This document shows, in pieces, positions 1 through 6,695 of a stretch of 14,661 bases of DNA. The stretch spans positions 1 through 14,661 of the forward strand of contig JAGLOH010000018.1 in NCBI GenBank assembly GCA_023139025.1, written 5' to 3'. Source of the DNA: Candidatus Heimdallarchaeota archaeon (GTDB lineage: Archaea; Asgardarchaeota; Heimdallarchaeia; Heimdallarchaeales; Heimdallarchaeaceae). Position numbers and translations under genes: made by a program. Below the pieces are notes generated by a model. That model did no database searches. It worked only from the letters and a program-made list of their open reading frames with translations, and had not been told where the DNA came from. Each line of letters opens with the position of its first letter. The stretch's first letter is position 1.

Positions 1-626
1 GCACCACCACCATGTGGATGTGAAACTGCGTTCATTGCTACACCTCTTACTTTAGGATAGTAGTGGCCTTTAGCTTTTTTATGATGATGCATGTTTCCAG
101 CTTTAACAAAAGGTTTCTCTGTTCTTCCTCCTCCAGCAACAATTCCAACTGTAGCTCTGCACCTTTGGGGAATTTCTTTCATTTCTCCACTTGGAAGCTG
201 TACTGTAACTTTTCCTTTATCATGTCCTAAAATAGTTGCATATCCACCGCTTGCTCTTATTAAACGCCCACCATCTCCTGGTGTTAATTCAATATTGAAA
301 ACTGGAGACCCATCAGGAATAGCTTGTAAAGGCATTGTGTTACCTAGTTGAACTGCTGCACCTGTTCCATATTCGATTTTTTGTCCTACTCGAATACCTT
401 CAGAAGGCAGTATAATCTTCTTGAGTCCATCCTCAAAAAGTACTTTAGCTACAGGAGCCCCTCTACCAGGATCATGAACAATATCTTTAACAAATCCTGT
501 AATCTTTCCTGAATATTCGATTTTTGCCACTTTTCTGTATTTTACACTACCTTTTTTCTTATGAGAAGCTGCTCTGAACTGTGATGTTCCTCTTCCACGT
601 CTCTGAACTAGTATTTTCTTACCCAT
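1..626 (-). CDS. rpl2: Large ribosomal subunit protein uL2, 3' end cut by the window edge
   Basis: uL2 sits at the peptidyl-transferase centre of the 50S subunit and helps subunit association. About 208 codons are visible, against roughly 240 for archaeal uL2, so only the C-terminal tail is missing. The start ATG at 624-626 (MGKKILVQRRGRG) lies four bases after a GGTGAT Shine-Dalgarno site at 631-636, which fixes it. The diagnostic loop VRGVAMNAVSHPHGGG is at the left edge and contains the conserved histidine region near the catalytic centre. KPFVKAGNMHHHKKAKGHYYPKVRG-like residues precede it, as in archaeal and eukaryotic uL2. It is the last visible gene of the rpl3-rpl4-rpl23-rpl2 operon and begins 12 bases after the rpl23 stop. 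Identification is secure. Confidence 0.97.
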   Translation of the reverse strand, partial: MGKKILVQRRGRGTSQFRAASHKKKGSVKYRKVAKIEYSGKITGFVKDIVHDPGRGAPVAKVLFEDGLKKIILPSEGIRVGQKIEYGTGAAVQLGNTMPLQAIPDGSPVFNIELTPGDGGRLIRASGGYATILGHDKGKVTVQLPSGEMKEIPQRCRATVGIVAGGGRTEKPFVKAGNMHHHKKAKGHYYPKVRGVAMNAVSHPHGGG

Positions 627-638
627 TCAAATCACCTT

Positions 639-899
639 TTAGAATAATCCCATTCGTGATGCAATATCAGTAGCATCATCAAATTCACTTAATCTTACGT
701 ATGCTTTTTTTGTTCCTTTGGGAGTTATTAATGTATTAACCTTATCTACTTTAACGTTGTATAGTATTTCAATTGCTTCTTTAATTTGCTTCTTTGTAGC
801 TCTGAGATCAACCCATAGAACCAATTTATTTTCTTTTTCTATTAGTTCAAAGTCCTTTTCTGAGATAAGTGGTTTCTTTATAATTTTGTACGGATCCAT
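639..899 (-). CDS. rpl23: Large ribosomal subunit protein uL23
   Basis: uL23 binds 23S rRNA at the polypeptide exit tunnel and is the docking point for signal recognition particle and other exit-site factors. The 86-residue length matches archaeal uL23. The N-terminus (MDPYKIIKKPLISEKDF) has the family IxxPxxSEK signature, and the middle carries the rRNA-binding stretch ATKKQIKEAIE followed by YNVKVDKVNT. The ATG lies five bases after GGTGAT. The stop codon of rpl4 (TGA) is inside this ribosome binding site, so the two genes are probably translationally coupled. It is the third gene of the L3-L4-L23-L2 block, the standard order in archaea and bacteria. Confidence 0.97.
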   Translation of the reverse strand: MDPYKIIKKPLISEKDFELIEKENKLVLWVDLRATKKQIKEAIEILYNVKVDKVNTLITPKGTKKAYVRLSEFDDATDIASRMGLF

Positions 900-905
900 T
901 TTTCA

Positions 906-1691
906 TCACCCAAAACGTTCTCCTAGAGATTTTATCGCATCCTCAGTCCAAATAGTAAGTCTTCCAGGATAAGTTCCTGGTGCTAACATCTCTGTAGATA
1001 ATTCCCTTACGGATATAACTGTGGTTCCTAGAATATTTCTGCCTGCTTTAGATAATGGACATTCTCTATCGCCAACAACAATTAAAGGACCGACAGGAAC
1101 TTTATATTTTCTTCCCCTTCCTTTACCTTTTCCAGGACGAACTTTCTTACCTATTTTAATTCTCATGAGTTCTAAAGACAAACCCAGATTTCCCAAGAAT
1201 CTAACAACATCTTGTGTTTTTTCTATAACCTCTGCTTTCGATTCTACAATGATTGGAAATTCCATTTTATCTTCAAATCTGTGTCCTCTATCACCCACTG
1301 CAGTTTTTGATGCTGTATAAGCTATAGCTGATTTAAGGGCAAGTAAGTGTTCTTTTCTATTTACTTTCTCTATAATCTTTTTCTCTGCTGTTGGAGGATG
1401 TGCTTTGTGGCCACCTCTGGCTTGAGGAATAAATGCTGTTCTTTGAGCACTATGTGTTCTAGAACCTTTAATACGTGGTACTCTAGCTACCCCTCTTCCA
1501 GGGCCCCAATTTTCAACAGCGACCATACGCCCAGCTAGAGGACTTACACCTTTAGGTTGTTTCTTCCAACTTTGCTCGGCTAAAACAGCACGTTTGATAA
1601 CATCTGGACGAAATGTTGTGGTAAAAACTTCTGGGAGTTCTACTTTTTCACTCATTTTCTGTCCTTTTATTGAATATTTTGATACATTCAT
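906..1691 (-). CDS. rpl4: Large ribosomal subunit protein uL4
   Basis: uL4 is a 50S protein with a globular domain and a long extension reaching the exit tunnel. The 261 residues agree with archaeal uL4 (about 250-265). The conserved segment with RxxxxVENWGPGRGVARVPR and the basic HSAQRTAFIPQARGGHKAHPP loop, residues about 55-100, is the tunnel extension. A Rossmann-like C-terminal part includes GPLIVVGD. The start at 1689-1691 follows a strong GAGGAGAT site with a short spacer. A second in-frame methionine at residue 13 (MSEKVELPEV) has no such site, so the longer form is preferred. The spacer to rpl3 is 16 bases. Confidence 0.96.
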   Translation of the reverse strand: MNVSKYSIKGQKMSEKVELPEVFTTTFRPDVIKRAVLAEQSWKKQPKGVSPLAGRMVAVENWGPGRGVARVPRIKGSRTHSAQRTAFIPQARGGHKAHPPTAEKKIIEKVNRKEHLLALKSAIAYTASKTAVGDRGHRFEDKMEFPIIVESKAEVIEKTQDVVRFLGNLGLSLELMRIKIGKKVRPGKGKGRGRKYKVPVGPLIVVGDRECPLSKAGRNILGTTVISVRELSTEMLAPGTYPGRLTIWTEDAIKSLGERFG

Positions 1692-1707
1692 TTTTATCTC
1701 CTCACAC

Positions 1708-2709
1708 CTAACCTTGTTGACTCCTTGTTGAGATATGCAGAATTTGTGGTTCTTTAATTGGTTGTGGAGCTTTTCTCATTGGTCCTCTAAGCATTACTGT
1801 TCGCTTTTTAGGTCCAGGTATTGATCCTTTCACTAAAACATAGTTGTTTTTTACCACACCATATCTAACAAATCCACCTTTAGGTACTATTTGTAATCCA
1901 TCGGATCCTATCTGCATTATTCGTTTGTTGTATTCAGTTCTCACATGGAATCCCATTTGTCCATATCTTGGAATAGTCCACATTGTTCTTGATGGTGTCC
2001 ATGGTCCTATTGATCCAACACCACGTTTGGTACCTTTGGACTTGTGTTGAAGTATTTTAACTCCATGTCTCTTTACTGGACCTTGGAAACCCTTACCTTT
2101 GGTTACTCCAATTGAATCAACAAATTCTCCTGCCTTAAACACATCCCTGATTAACAATTCTTTTCCAAGAAGAGAAAGACCGTATTCAAAACCTTCCTTT
2201 ATATCGCTGCATCCAATTTTGATTTCAGCTATTTGAGGTGTTTTCATTCCTATTCCAGTCAAGTAAGGTTGTGTATGAACAATCGCTCTTAACTCAACGA
2301 TTTTTTCTAGTTTATCTTCCAACTTCTTCTTAGCCTTTTTAAAATCATATTCTTTTGGAGTCTTAAGTCTACGTTTTAGCTCTTCCTTGGTTTCAGTTGC
2401 TAAAAGATCAGCAGCAATCTGAAGACCATACGCTGATTTTTCGTAACCGCGTAATCCAAAAATTACGATAGGAGGTGTTTCGATGCATGTTACAGCTGCA
2501 GTTACTTCTCTATTCGCCAAGTGACTCCTTAGTCGATCTTCCATATATACGCAATGCGTCATCCCTGCTTTGATTCCGAGAAATCCCAATAGTTTGGGAG
2601 CACCCTCGTATTCTTGCCATGCGCGAGGTGCAGGGATAATTCTTCTTGCTCTTACCCTTCGATATCCTAGTGATGATCGATGGGGAGCACTTACCCTTCG
2701 ATGCCCCAT
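1708..2709 (-). CDS. rpl3: Large ribosomal subunit protein uL3
   Basis: uL3 is an early assembly protein of the 50S subunit that reaches toward the peptidyl-transferase centre. The archaeal form is long, and this one has 333 residues. The start is placed at the ATG 2707-2709 (MGHRRVSAPHRSSLGYR) rather than the GTG nine bases upstream, because that GTG lies within the ribosome binding site GTGAT and because archaeal uL3 begins in this way. Recognisable parts are FLGIKAGMTH near residue 50, and the core SIGVTKGKGFQGPVKRHGV and WTIPRYGQMGFHVRTEYNKR in the C-terminal half. It is the first gene of its operon, with a TATA-like box about 110 bases upstream. Confidence 0.96.
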   Translation of the reverse strand: MGHRRVSAPHRSSLGYRRVRARRIIPAPRAWQEYEGAPKLLGFLGIKAGMTHCVYMEDRLRSHLANREVTAAVTCIETPPIVIFGLRGYEKSAYGLQIAADLLATETKEELKRRLKTPKEYDFKKAKKKLEDKLEKIVELRAIVHTQPYLTGIGMKTPQIAEIKIGCSDIKEGFEYGLSLLGKELLIRDVFKAGEFVDSIGVTKGKGFQGPVKRHGVKILQHKSKGTKRGVGSIGPWTPSRTMWTIPRYGQMGFHVRTEYNKRIMQIGSDGLQIVPKGGFVRYGVVKNNYVLVKGSIPGPKKRTVMLRGPMRKAPQPIKEPQILHISTRSQQG

Positions 2710-2814
2710 TTTTATCACTTTATGTTGCTAATTTTAATTTATTAACGTCTTATTACTTATTCTTGCAGAACCTATGAACTGCGTTTTGACGTCGTACTCC
2801 GACTTCATTAACAT

Positions 2815-2826
2815 CATATAAATATG
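2815..2826 (-). promoter_or_regulatory. Probable TATA box of the rpl3-rpl4-rpl23-rpl2 operon
   Basis: On the minus strand the sequence reads CATATTTATATG, a good archaeal TATA element. Transcription would be expected to start near 2792, giving a leader of about 80 bases before the uL3 ATG. The leader is more GC-rich than its surroundings at 2760-2800 and contains short potential hairpins (for example GTCG/CGAC arms). It could hold an autoregulatory site, as ribosomal leaders often do, but nothing specific is recognisable. Confidence 0.55.
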
Positions 2827-2869
2827 TCGTTAAGAAAGAAATTGCATGGAATAGTTATTTCAGCAGAAA

Positions 2870-3907
2870 CTACAAATCTTCAACGGTTATATGAAAACAA
2901 TCTGATTTTCTTTCAATGTTAGTTTTTCTCTTTATAAACTTCTGAGTCAAGTCTATGTTGGTTTTAGTGTGGTTTGAGATGGTAGGTACAGATATTTCTG
3001 ATTTTCCTTCTGTTAAAAACAGTGGTACAATCAACTGATCTGCAGCATATTCATCTACAGCTGCAGAACCATGAGAATTTCTTTCCCAAATCTTTGCACA
3101 CAATCCTGCAACCTGTTCAGCAGTTATTCTTCTTTCACCTGGAATAAAACACCCAATTCTACTACCTGAAGAATAAATTCCAACAACTGTCAATCCTGAA
3201 CCAGGATTTAGAGATTTAACATAGTTGATATGTCTATTAACATCAACATCTAGTTTTACTTTTTTTGTGAAAGCATCTGCTTGTCTTTCAGCAACATGCC
3301 TCCCCATTAATGATTTTGAAGCTATTGAAAAAATTTCTACTTTTAGTAATTCCCCTTTTTCTGTTAAGTTTAGTGGGGAGAGCATATTATGACCTTTAAA
3401 CTGAAAAACGCATTTTGCTCCTCCTCTAGGATAAAAGCCATAGTGCATTGTATTTATTTCTATTTTCTTATCCATTAATCCTATTAATTCATGAGTAATG
3501 TGTTGAATATATTCCACTGAAGGAGCCCATTTACCATGAGTGGCACCACCATTTATGGTTAATTCCAAATCTCGTTTTTGAGAAAAGGCATAGAATAAGA
3601 CCGCTTGCGCAACTAGACCAATGCTTCCAGCTGTTCCAACTTTTACAAATGCTTTATCTGACTTTGCATTCTTCTTAGTTAAAACTAATTCTTTGTCTCC
3701 AATATTTGAATCAACCGAAATAAATCCGGAAAATTGTTTAATTGCATTAATTGCTTCTATGTGTTGAGCTCTTAAACCAGGATTTGATCTATTAGAACGA
3801 ATGTTGAAAAGATTCAAATCAGTATCTGTAGCAGCTGCTAAAGCTGAAGATATTCGTATTATGGAGCCTCCACCTTCTCCAATGGAACAATCTAAATTGA
3901 AAGTCAT
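2870..3907 (-). CDS. rtcA: RNA 3'-terminal phosphate cyclase
   Basis: RtcA converts an RNA 3'-phosphate to a 2',3'-cyclic phosphate using ATP, through a covalent histidine-AMP intermediate, and acts in RNA end repair or processing. The 345 residues match the family. The nucleotide-binding motif SIGEGGGSIIRISSALA is at residues 8-24, followed by IRSNRSNPGLRAQH (36-49). The C-terminal AVDEYAADQL and NHTKTN segments carry H313, placed like the catalytic histidine of characterised RtcA. The ATG is 32 bases after the rps9 stop with no clear Shine-Dalgarno site. A T-rich tract separates the two genes, so it may be transcribed only partly with the ribosomal operon. The eukaryotic paralogue Rcl1 lacks the catalytic histidine, so a true cyclase is favoured here. 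Confidence 0.93.
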   Translation of the reverse strand: MTFNLDCSIGEGGGSIIRISSALAAATDTDLNLFNIRSNRSNPGLRAQHIEAINAIKQFSGFISVDSNIGDKELVLTKKNAKSDKAFVKVGTAGSIGLVAQAVLFYAFSQKRDLELTINGGATHGKWAPSVEYIQHITHELIGLMDKKIEINTMHYGFYPRGGAKCVFQFKGHNMLSPLNLTEKGELLKVEIFSIASKSLMGRHVAERQADAFTKKVKLDVDVNRHINYVKSLNPGSGLTVVGIYSSGSRIGCFIPGERRITAEQVAGLCAKIWERNSHGSAAVDEYAADQLIVPLFLTEGKSEISVPTISNHTKTNIDLTQKFIKRKTNIERKSDCFHITVEDL

Positions 3908-3920
3908 CTTAAATTGAATA

Positions 3921-3938
3921 AGAAAGAAAAGAAAAAAA
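3921..3938 (-). terminator. T-rich tract after rps9, probable transcription terminator
   Basis: Immediately after the rps9 stop the minus strand reads T7 C T4 C T3 C. Archaeal polymerase terminates at such U-rich tracts without a required hairpin. It could end or attenuate the rpoD-rpl18e-rpl13-rps9 transcript just before rtcA. No convincing TATA box for rtcA is seen, so partial read-through is likely. Confidence 0.5.
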
Positions 3939-3939
3939 T

Positions 3940-4344
3940 CTAACGGTAGGATTTTTGGAATCTTGATCTAGAACTTCTTCCACCAAAATGTTTGGGTTCA
4001 GTTCTTCTTGGATCACCTGAGACAATTGTTTTATCATAAACAGTAAATTTCTCCTTCATTGCTAAATCATCAAAATATTCTATCAATCCTCTTGCAATAG
4101 CAGTTCGAATTGCTTCAGCTTGACCCATAAATCCTCCTCCTCTTACATTGACTCTTATGTCAATTGATTCTCGTACTTCCTCTCCTGCAATAATAAAAAT
4201 CTCGCTAATCTTTATTCTTTTCAATTCATTTGGTAAGACTTCTAAAGGCACTCCATTAATTCTAATTCTGCCTTTGCCTTCTTTAATGGTAGCTCGAGCA
4301 ATAGCTGTTTTTCTTTTTCCTGAAGATACAATTACTTTACCCAT
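3940..4344 (-). CDS. rps9: Small ribosomal subunit protein uS9
   Basis: uS9 lies in the 30S head, and its C-terminal tail touches P-site tRNA. The family signature GKRKTAIARA is at residues 8-17, the RGGGFMGQAEAIRTAIARGL block is at the centre, and the protein ends in RFQKSYR, the conserved tail. The start is set at ATG 4342-4344, four bases after GGTGAT. Three further in-frame codons upstream (GTG ATG AAT) overlap that ribosome binding site and are unlikely to be translated. This gives 134 residues, normal for archaea. It overlaps nothing and follows rpl13 by 13 bases. Confidence 0.96.
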   Translation of the reverse strand: MGKVIVSSGKRKTAIARATIKEGKGRIRINGVPLEVLPNELKRIKISEIFIIAGEEVRESIDIRVNVRGGGFMGQAEAIRTAIARGLIEYFDDLAMKEKFTVYDKTIVSGDPRRTEPKHFGGRSSRSRFQKSYR

Positions 4345-4357
4345 ATTCATCACCTAT

Positions 4358-4828
4358 TTATTCATCCCACCCAAATTCTTTACATAATTCACCAATGGTT
4401 ATTTTCTTGCATGTTAGTTTGCTTGCATCTGCAAACTTAGGTTTAACCATTTCACTACCAGTAAACTCTTCTGGAACTCCAATGTATGTTAGTAATCTAT
4501 GATATGCTTGCCTTCCCCTACTTTTCTTCCAAGGTAACATACCTCTAACTGTTCTCCTAACCAAACGATCTGGTCTTTTTGGGTGAAATGGCCCACGTCT
4601 AGGATTAGTATGTGTATGTATTTGTTGCATATCTCTATATTCTCTTAAAATTGAATGTTTTTTACCAGAAATAACAGCTTTTTCACAATTTAGTATATTT
4701 ACAGTATAACCTTCCAGCAAATATTTGGCTACCTCTGTAGATAATCTTCCTAAAATTGCATTATCTGCATCAAAATTAATTTTTGTAACTGAAATTTGAG
4801 TTCCAGTTCTTGTTGTGTTTTTTGCCAT
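4358..4828 (-). CDS. rpl13: Large ribosomal subunit protein uL13
   Basis: uL13 is an early-binding 50S protein. The 156 residues include the N-terminal fold DADNAILGRLSTEVAKYLLEG and NCEKAVISGKK, then the conserved RGPFHPKRPDRLVRRTVRGMLPWKKSRG stretch at about residues 77-104, where the family RxxRGMLP signature is clear. The start follows a GGTGTG site five bases upstream of the ATG. It sits between rpl18e and rps9, the standard archaeal order. Confidence 0.96.
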   Translation of the reverse strand: MAKNTTRTGTQISVTKINFDADNAILGRLSTEVAKYLLEGYTVNILNCEKAVISGKKHSILREYRDMQQIHTHTNPRRGPFHPKRPDRLVRRTVRGMLPWKKSRGRQAYHRLLTYIGVPEEFTGSEMVKPKFADASKLTCKKITIGELCKEFGWDE

Positions 4829-4840
4829 TTTTCACACCAA

Positions 4841-5206
4841 TTATACTATAATCTTAATTTTACTAACCTCTTGTTTTGATTCCAATAACTCATTAATGGT
4901 TATGTGTTTGCTTTTACTGGCTTTAATTTTCTCTTTTGCTCCCTCTGAGAACTTCAGAGCTGCAATTGTAACTTGATGGTTTAAGTATCCGGCACTTAGA
5001 ACAGAACCGGGAACAATGATTATATCATTTTCTTTAGAATAACGACTGATCTTACTGAGATTGACTGTAGCTCTTTTTCTTCGGGGTCTTTCTATTTTCT
5101 CTGCTACAGTTTTCCATAATGCTGCTTGTGTTTCTGCAGTTTTCTTTTTTAATTTATGAATAAGTTCAAGTACATTTGGATCAGTAGTTCCTGTTCTTCT
5201 AGGCAT
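4841..5206 (-). CDS. rpl18e: Large ribosomal subunit protein eL18
   Basis: eL18 is found in archaea and eukaryotes but not in bacteria, so it supports the archaeal assignment. The 121 residues fit archaeal eL18. The N-terminus MPRRTGTTDPNVLELIHKLK and the basic RPRRKRATVNLSKISRY loop match the family, followed by the IIIVPGSVLSAGYLNHQVTIAA core. The ribosome binding site is weak (GTGAA ten bases upstream). Translation may be coupled to rpoD, whose stop is 11 bases upstream. Confidence 0.95.
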   Translation of the reverse strand: MPRRTGTTDPNVLELIHKLKKKTAETQAALWKTVAEKIERPRRKRATVNLSKISRYSKENDIIIVPGSVLSAGYLNHQVTIAALKFSEGAKEKIKASKSKHITINELLESKQEVSKIKIIV

Positions 5207-5217
5207 TTTAGTTCACT

Positions 5218-6048
5218 TTATGATTCTTTTTCCTCTGCCAATGTTGATTCAAGAGTCTTTTTGAATTCGTCGATTTTTGCGAGAATTAACTCACCAGATT
5301 TTGTTAATGTTGTTGAAGGATCTAAACCTCCATTAGTTTCAAAGGAAAAAAGAATTTTTGTAGAATCTTTGCCGATTGTTATTGCATTTGGTTCGCAAAC
5401 TTCAAGACAGTAATCACACAAAGTGCAATTTAAAGGATTAGCAATTTGGACTTTATCACCAGTCTTTTGGTAAACTCCCCTATAACATGCATCTATACAT
5501 GCTAAACAATTAGTACATTTTTCCTTATCTATAGTTGGGATTGGAAATGCTTGGTAACCCATGGCAGAGACAGGTTGCCATTTTGCATGTTCTTTTCCTT
5601 TGCCAAGTTGTGCCATACACTCTAGTTCCAGAGCTTGATTTGGTCCCAATTTTACAATTGGAATCACAGAACTTATAGGTTCAACTCCAGCCTGAGTTGA
5701 AATTAAATCCGAACTATAAACAACAATAGATGTTTGAGCATCTGTTTCTTTTGAGAGTGTTAATGTCACAGTGCATAAATTACAACCAATCCCTCCACAA
5801 TCACATTCATCTTTGAAGTTTAACTCCAGAGCATCAATGTCGAATTTTAAAGGAATTAGTCCCAATCTGTGGGCTATGAACTCATCAAAAAGAGGTGATG
5901 TGTTTTTCAAAACATATACATCTTCAATAGTCAATGATGGCACTTCAGCTAATGCTGTTCTTCTAATTGCGTTAGCAAACGCTAATGTCACATCTGACAA
6001 TATGAATTTTATTGAATTAGGAAATAACTCTATAAGTTCTATATCCAT
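5218..6048 (-). CDS. rpoD: DNA-directed RNA polymerase subunit D (Rpo3) with two 4Fe-4S motifs
   Basis: Subunit D is the archaeal counterpart of Rpb3/AC40 and of the alpha N-terminal domain, and with subunit L it forms the RNA polymerase assembly platform. From ATG 6046-6048 it has 276 residues. The dimerisation segment FANAIRRTALAEVPSLTIEDV is at residues 24-44. C82, C84, C89 and C92 form CxCx4CxxC, resembling the zinc loop of Rpb3. A ferredoxin-like insert follows with C178, C181, C184, C188 and C208, C211, C214, C218, both CxxCxxCxxxC, so two 4Fe-4S clusters could form. The start was moved 15 bases inward from a TTG because GGGTG lies five bases before the ATG. It is the first gene of its operon. 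Confidence 0.96.
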   Translation of the reverse strand: MDIELIELFPNSIKFILSDVTLAFANAIRRTALAEVPSLTIEDVYVLKNTSPLFDEFIAHRLGLIPLKFDIDALELNFKDECDCGGIGCNLCTVTLTLSKETDAQTSIVVYSSDLISTQAGVEPISSVIPIVKLGPNQALELECMAQLGKGKEHAKWQPVSAMGYQAFPIPTIDKEKCTNCLACIDACYRGVYQKTGDKVQIANPLNCTLCDYCLEVCEPNAITIGKDSTKILFSFETNGGLDPSTTLTKSGELILAKIDEFKKTLESTLAEEKES

Positions 6049-6117
6049 AGACGCACCCGGCAAAGGATTCTATATCCGACCCAATGATGATACTAAAAAA
6101 GGTTTTCCATCTTCAAG

Positions 6118-6126
6118 TTATTTAAA
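6118..6126 (-). promoter_or_regulatory. Probable TATA box of the rpoD operon
   Basis: The minus strand reads TTTAAATAA, preceded by a purine-containing stretch. The expected start near 6095 gives a leader of about 47 bases before the rpoD ATG. The placement implies that rpoD has its own promoter and is not co-transcribed with upstream ribosomal genes, which are absent here. Confidence 0.55.
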
Positions 6127-6209
6127 CATCAACCAAAAGCATGTGAAAAAGTACTCAAGATGTTTAAAATCAGTTTTGTGGAGCTTAAATATTGTCCTTT
6201 ATACAAATA

Positions 6210-6395
6210 ATGAGAATTATGTTAATGCTATTACAAGGGATAAAAGGTTTGATTTTCAAGAAGAAAAGAGGATCGCCTATATTAGAAGAAATTCTTTTGA
6301 TAGGTGTCGCCATACTGATTTTTGCTATAATCTTTGGAATCATTTTCAGCTTGATTGACTGGTCAACAACCTCTTTTGATAATCTGTTTGGTTAA
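6210..6395 (+). CDS. Small membrane protein with type IV pilin-like (class III) signal
   Basis: This short frame between two minus-strand genes encodes about 61 residues ending at TAA 6393-6395. A basic leader KKKRG is followed by SPILEEILLIGVAILIFAII, about 22 hydrophobic residues with glutamate at position +5 after the glycine, then IDWSTTSFDNLFG. That arrangement (basic stretch, Gly cleavage site, Glu+5, hydrophobic helix) is the prepilin-peptidase substrate pattern of archaeal pilins and archaellins. The mature part would be only about 40 residues. The start is uncertain: ATG 6210, 6219 or 6225, or TTG 6249, are possible and no good ribosome binding site is seen. TATA-like sequences lie at 6184-6193 and 6197-6205. 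It may instead be a plain single-pass membrane peptide. Confidence 0.6.
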   Translation: MRIMLMLLQGIKGLIFKKKRGSPILEEILLIGVAILIFAIIFGIIFSLIDWSTTSFDNLFG

Positions 6396-6402
6396 AATAA
6401 AA
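6394..6402 (-). terminator. T-rich terminator after tRNA-Leu
   Basis: Two bases past the encoded CCA the minus strand reads TTTTATTTT, a U-rich release signal typical for archaeal tRNA genes. It overlaps the stop codon end of the converging pilin-like frame. Confidence 0.55.
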
Positions 6403-6404
6403 GC

Positions 6405-6489
6405 TGGTGCGGAGAGGGAGATTCGAACTCCCGGACCACTAAGGACTAGATCCTCATTCTAGCGCCTTTGACCACTCGGCAATCTCCGC
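6405..6489 (-). tRNA. tRNA-Leu (anticodon GAG), CCA encoded
   Basis: On the minus strand the acceptor arm GCGGAGA pairs with TCTCCGC, followed by discriminator A and an encoded CCA at 6405-6407. The anticodon stem CTAGA/TCTAG encloses ATGAGGA, so the anticodon is GAG, which reads CUC and CUU leucine codons. The T arm is GGGAG-TTCGAAT-CTCCC. The D arm GCCGAGTGGTCAAAGGC and a variable arm of about 13 bases make it a class II tRNA, as expected for leucine. No intron is present. A TATA-like element lies about 30 bases upstream. Confidence 0.96.
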
Positions 6490-6516
6490 AAAGGTATGTA
6501 TTAGACCGAGCCTACT

Positions 6517-6527
6517 GATTTTTAACT
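6517..6527 (-). promoter_or_regulatory. Probable TATA box of tRNA-Leu
   Basis: The minus strand reads AAGTTAAAAATC across this interval, centred about 33 bases before the mature 5' end. This is the usual distance for an archaeal tRNA promoter with a short 5' leader removed by RNase P. Confidence 0.5.
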
Positions 6528-6599
6528 TTATCGGCATATGATTTTTGGTGTCCCAATCTCTCTTTAAAGCCAAACCAGCGACGAAACCAAGTTGGGAAA

Positions 6600-6635
6600 A
6601 TCTTACCACATAAACTATTTATTGTGTGGTAAGAT
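6600..6635. repeat. Inverted repeat with 11-bp perfect arms
   Basis: ATCTTACCACA at 6600-6610 is matched exactly by TGTGGTAAGAT at 6625-6635, with a 14-base AT-rich spacer. On the minus strand it can also fold as a 10-bp stem, a 3-base ACA bulge, a 5-bp ATAAA/TTTAT stem and a three-base loop, followed by TTTTCC. It lies between the 3' end of the helical-repeat gene and the tRNA-Leu promoter. It could be a second terminator for the former, a structured RNA, or a regulator site for an element further left. No coding sequence overlaps it. Confidence 0.7.
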
Positions 6636-6670
6636 AAATTATGCTTGTTTAGAGCGCTCGATAAACTTCT

Positions 6671-6677
6671 AAAAAAA
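6671..6677 (-). terminator. T7 run after the helical-repeat gene
   Basis: Eighteen bases after the stop codon the minus strand has seven consecutive T residues following GCG, a plausible archaeal terminator. The palindrome GAGCGCTC at 6652-6659 lies just downstream of it. Confidence 0.5.
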
Positions 6678-6695
6678 GCGGAATAATTGGATTAT

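Noticed and set aside
91..351. Plus-strand open frame opposite rpl2
   Set aside because: It is antisense to the conserved uL2 sequence and has no start signals.
2600..2760. Short hairpins in the rpl3 leader as a possible ribosomal-protein autoregulatory RNA
   Set aside because: Stems are only four base pairs and do not form a known leader structure, so no feature is claimed beyond the promoter.
5771..6358. Plus-strand open frame of 195 codons
   Set aside because: It is antisense to the N-terminal half of rpoD, which is certain, and its product is low in recognisable structure. Its end also overlaps the better supported pilin-like frame in another phase.
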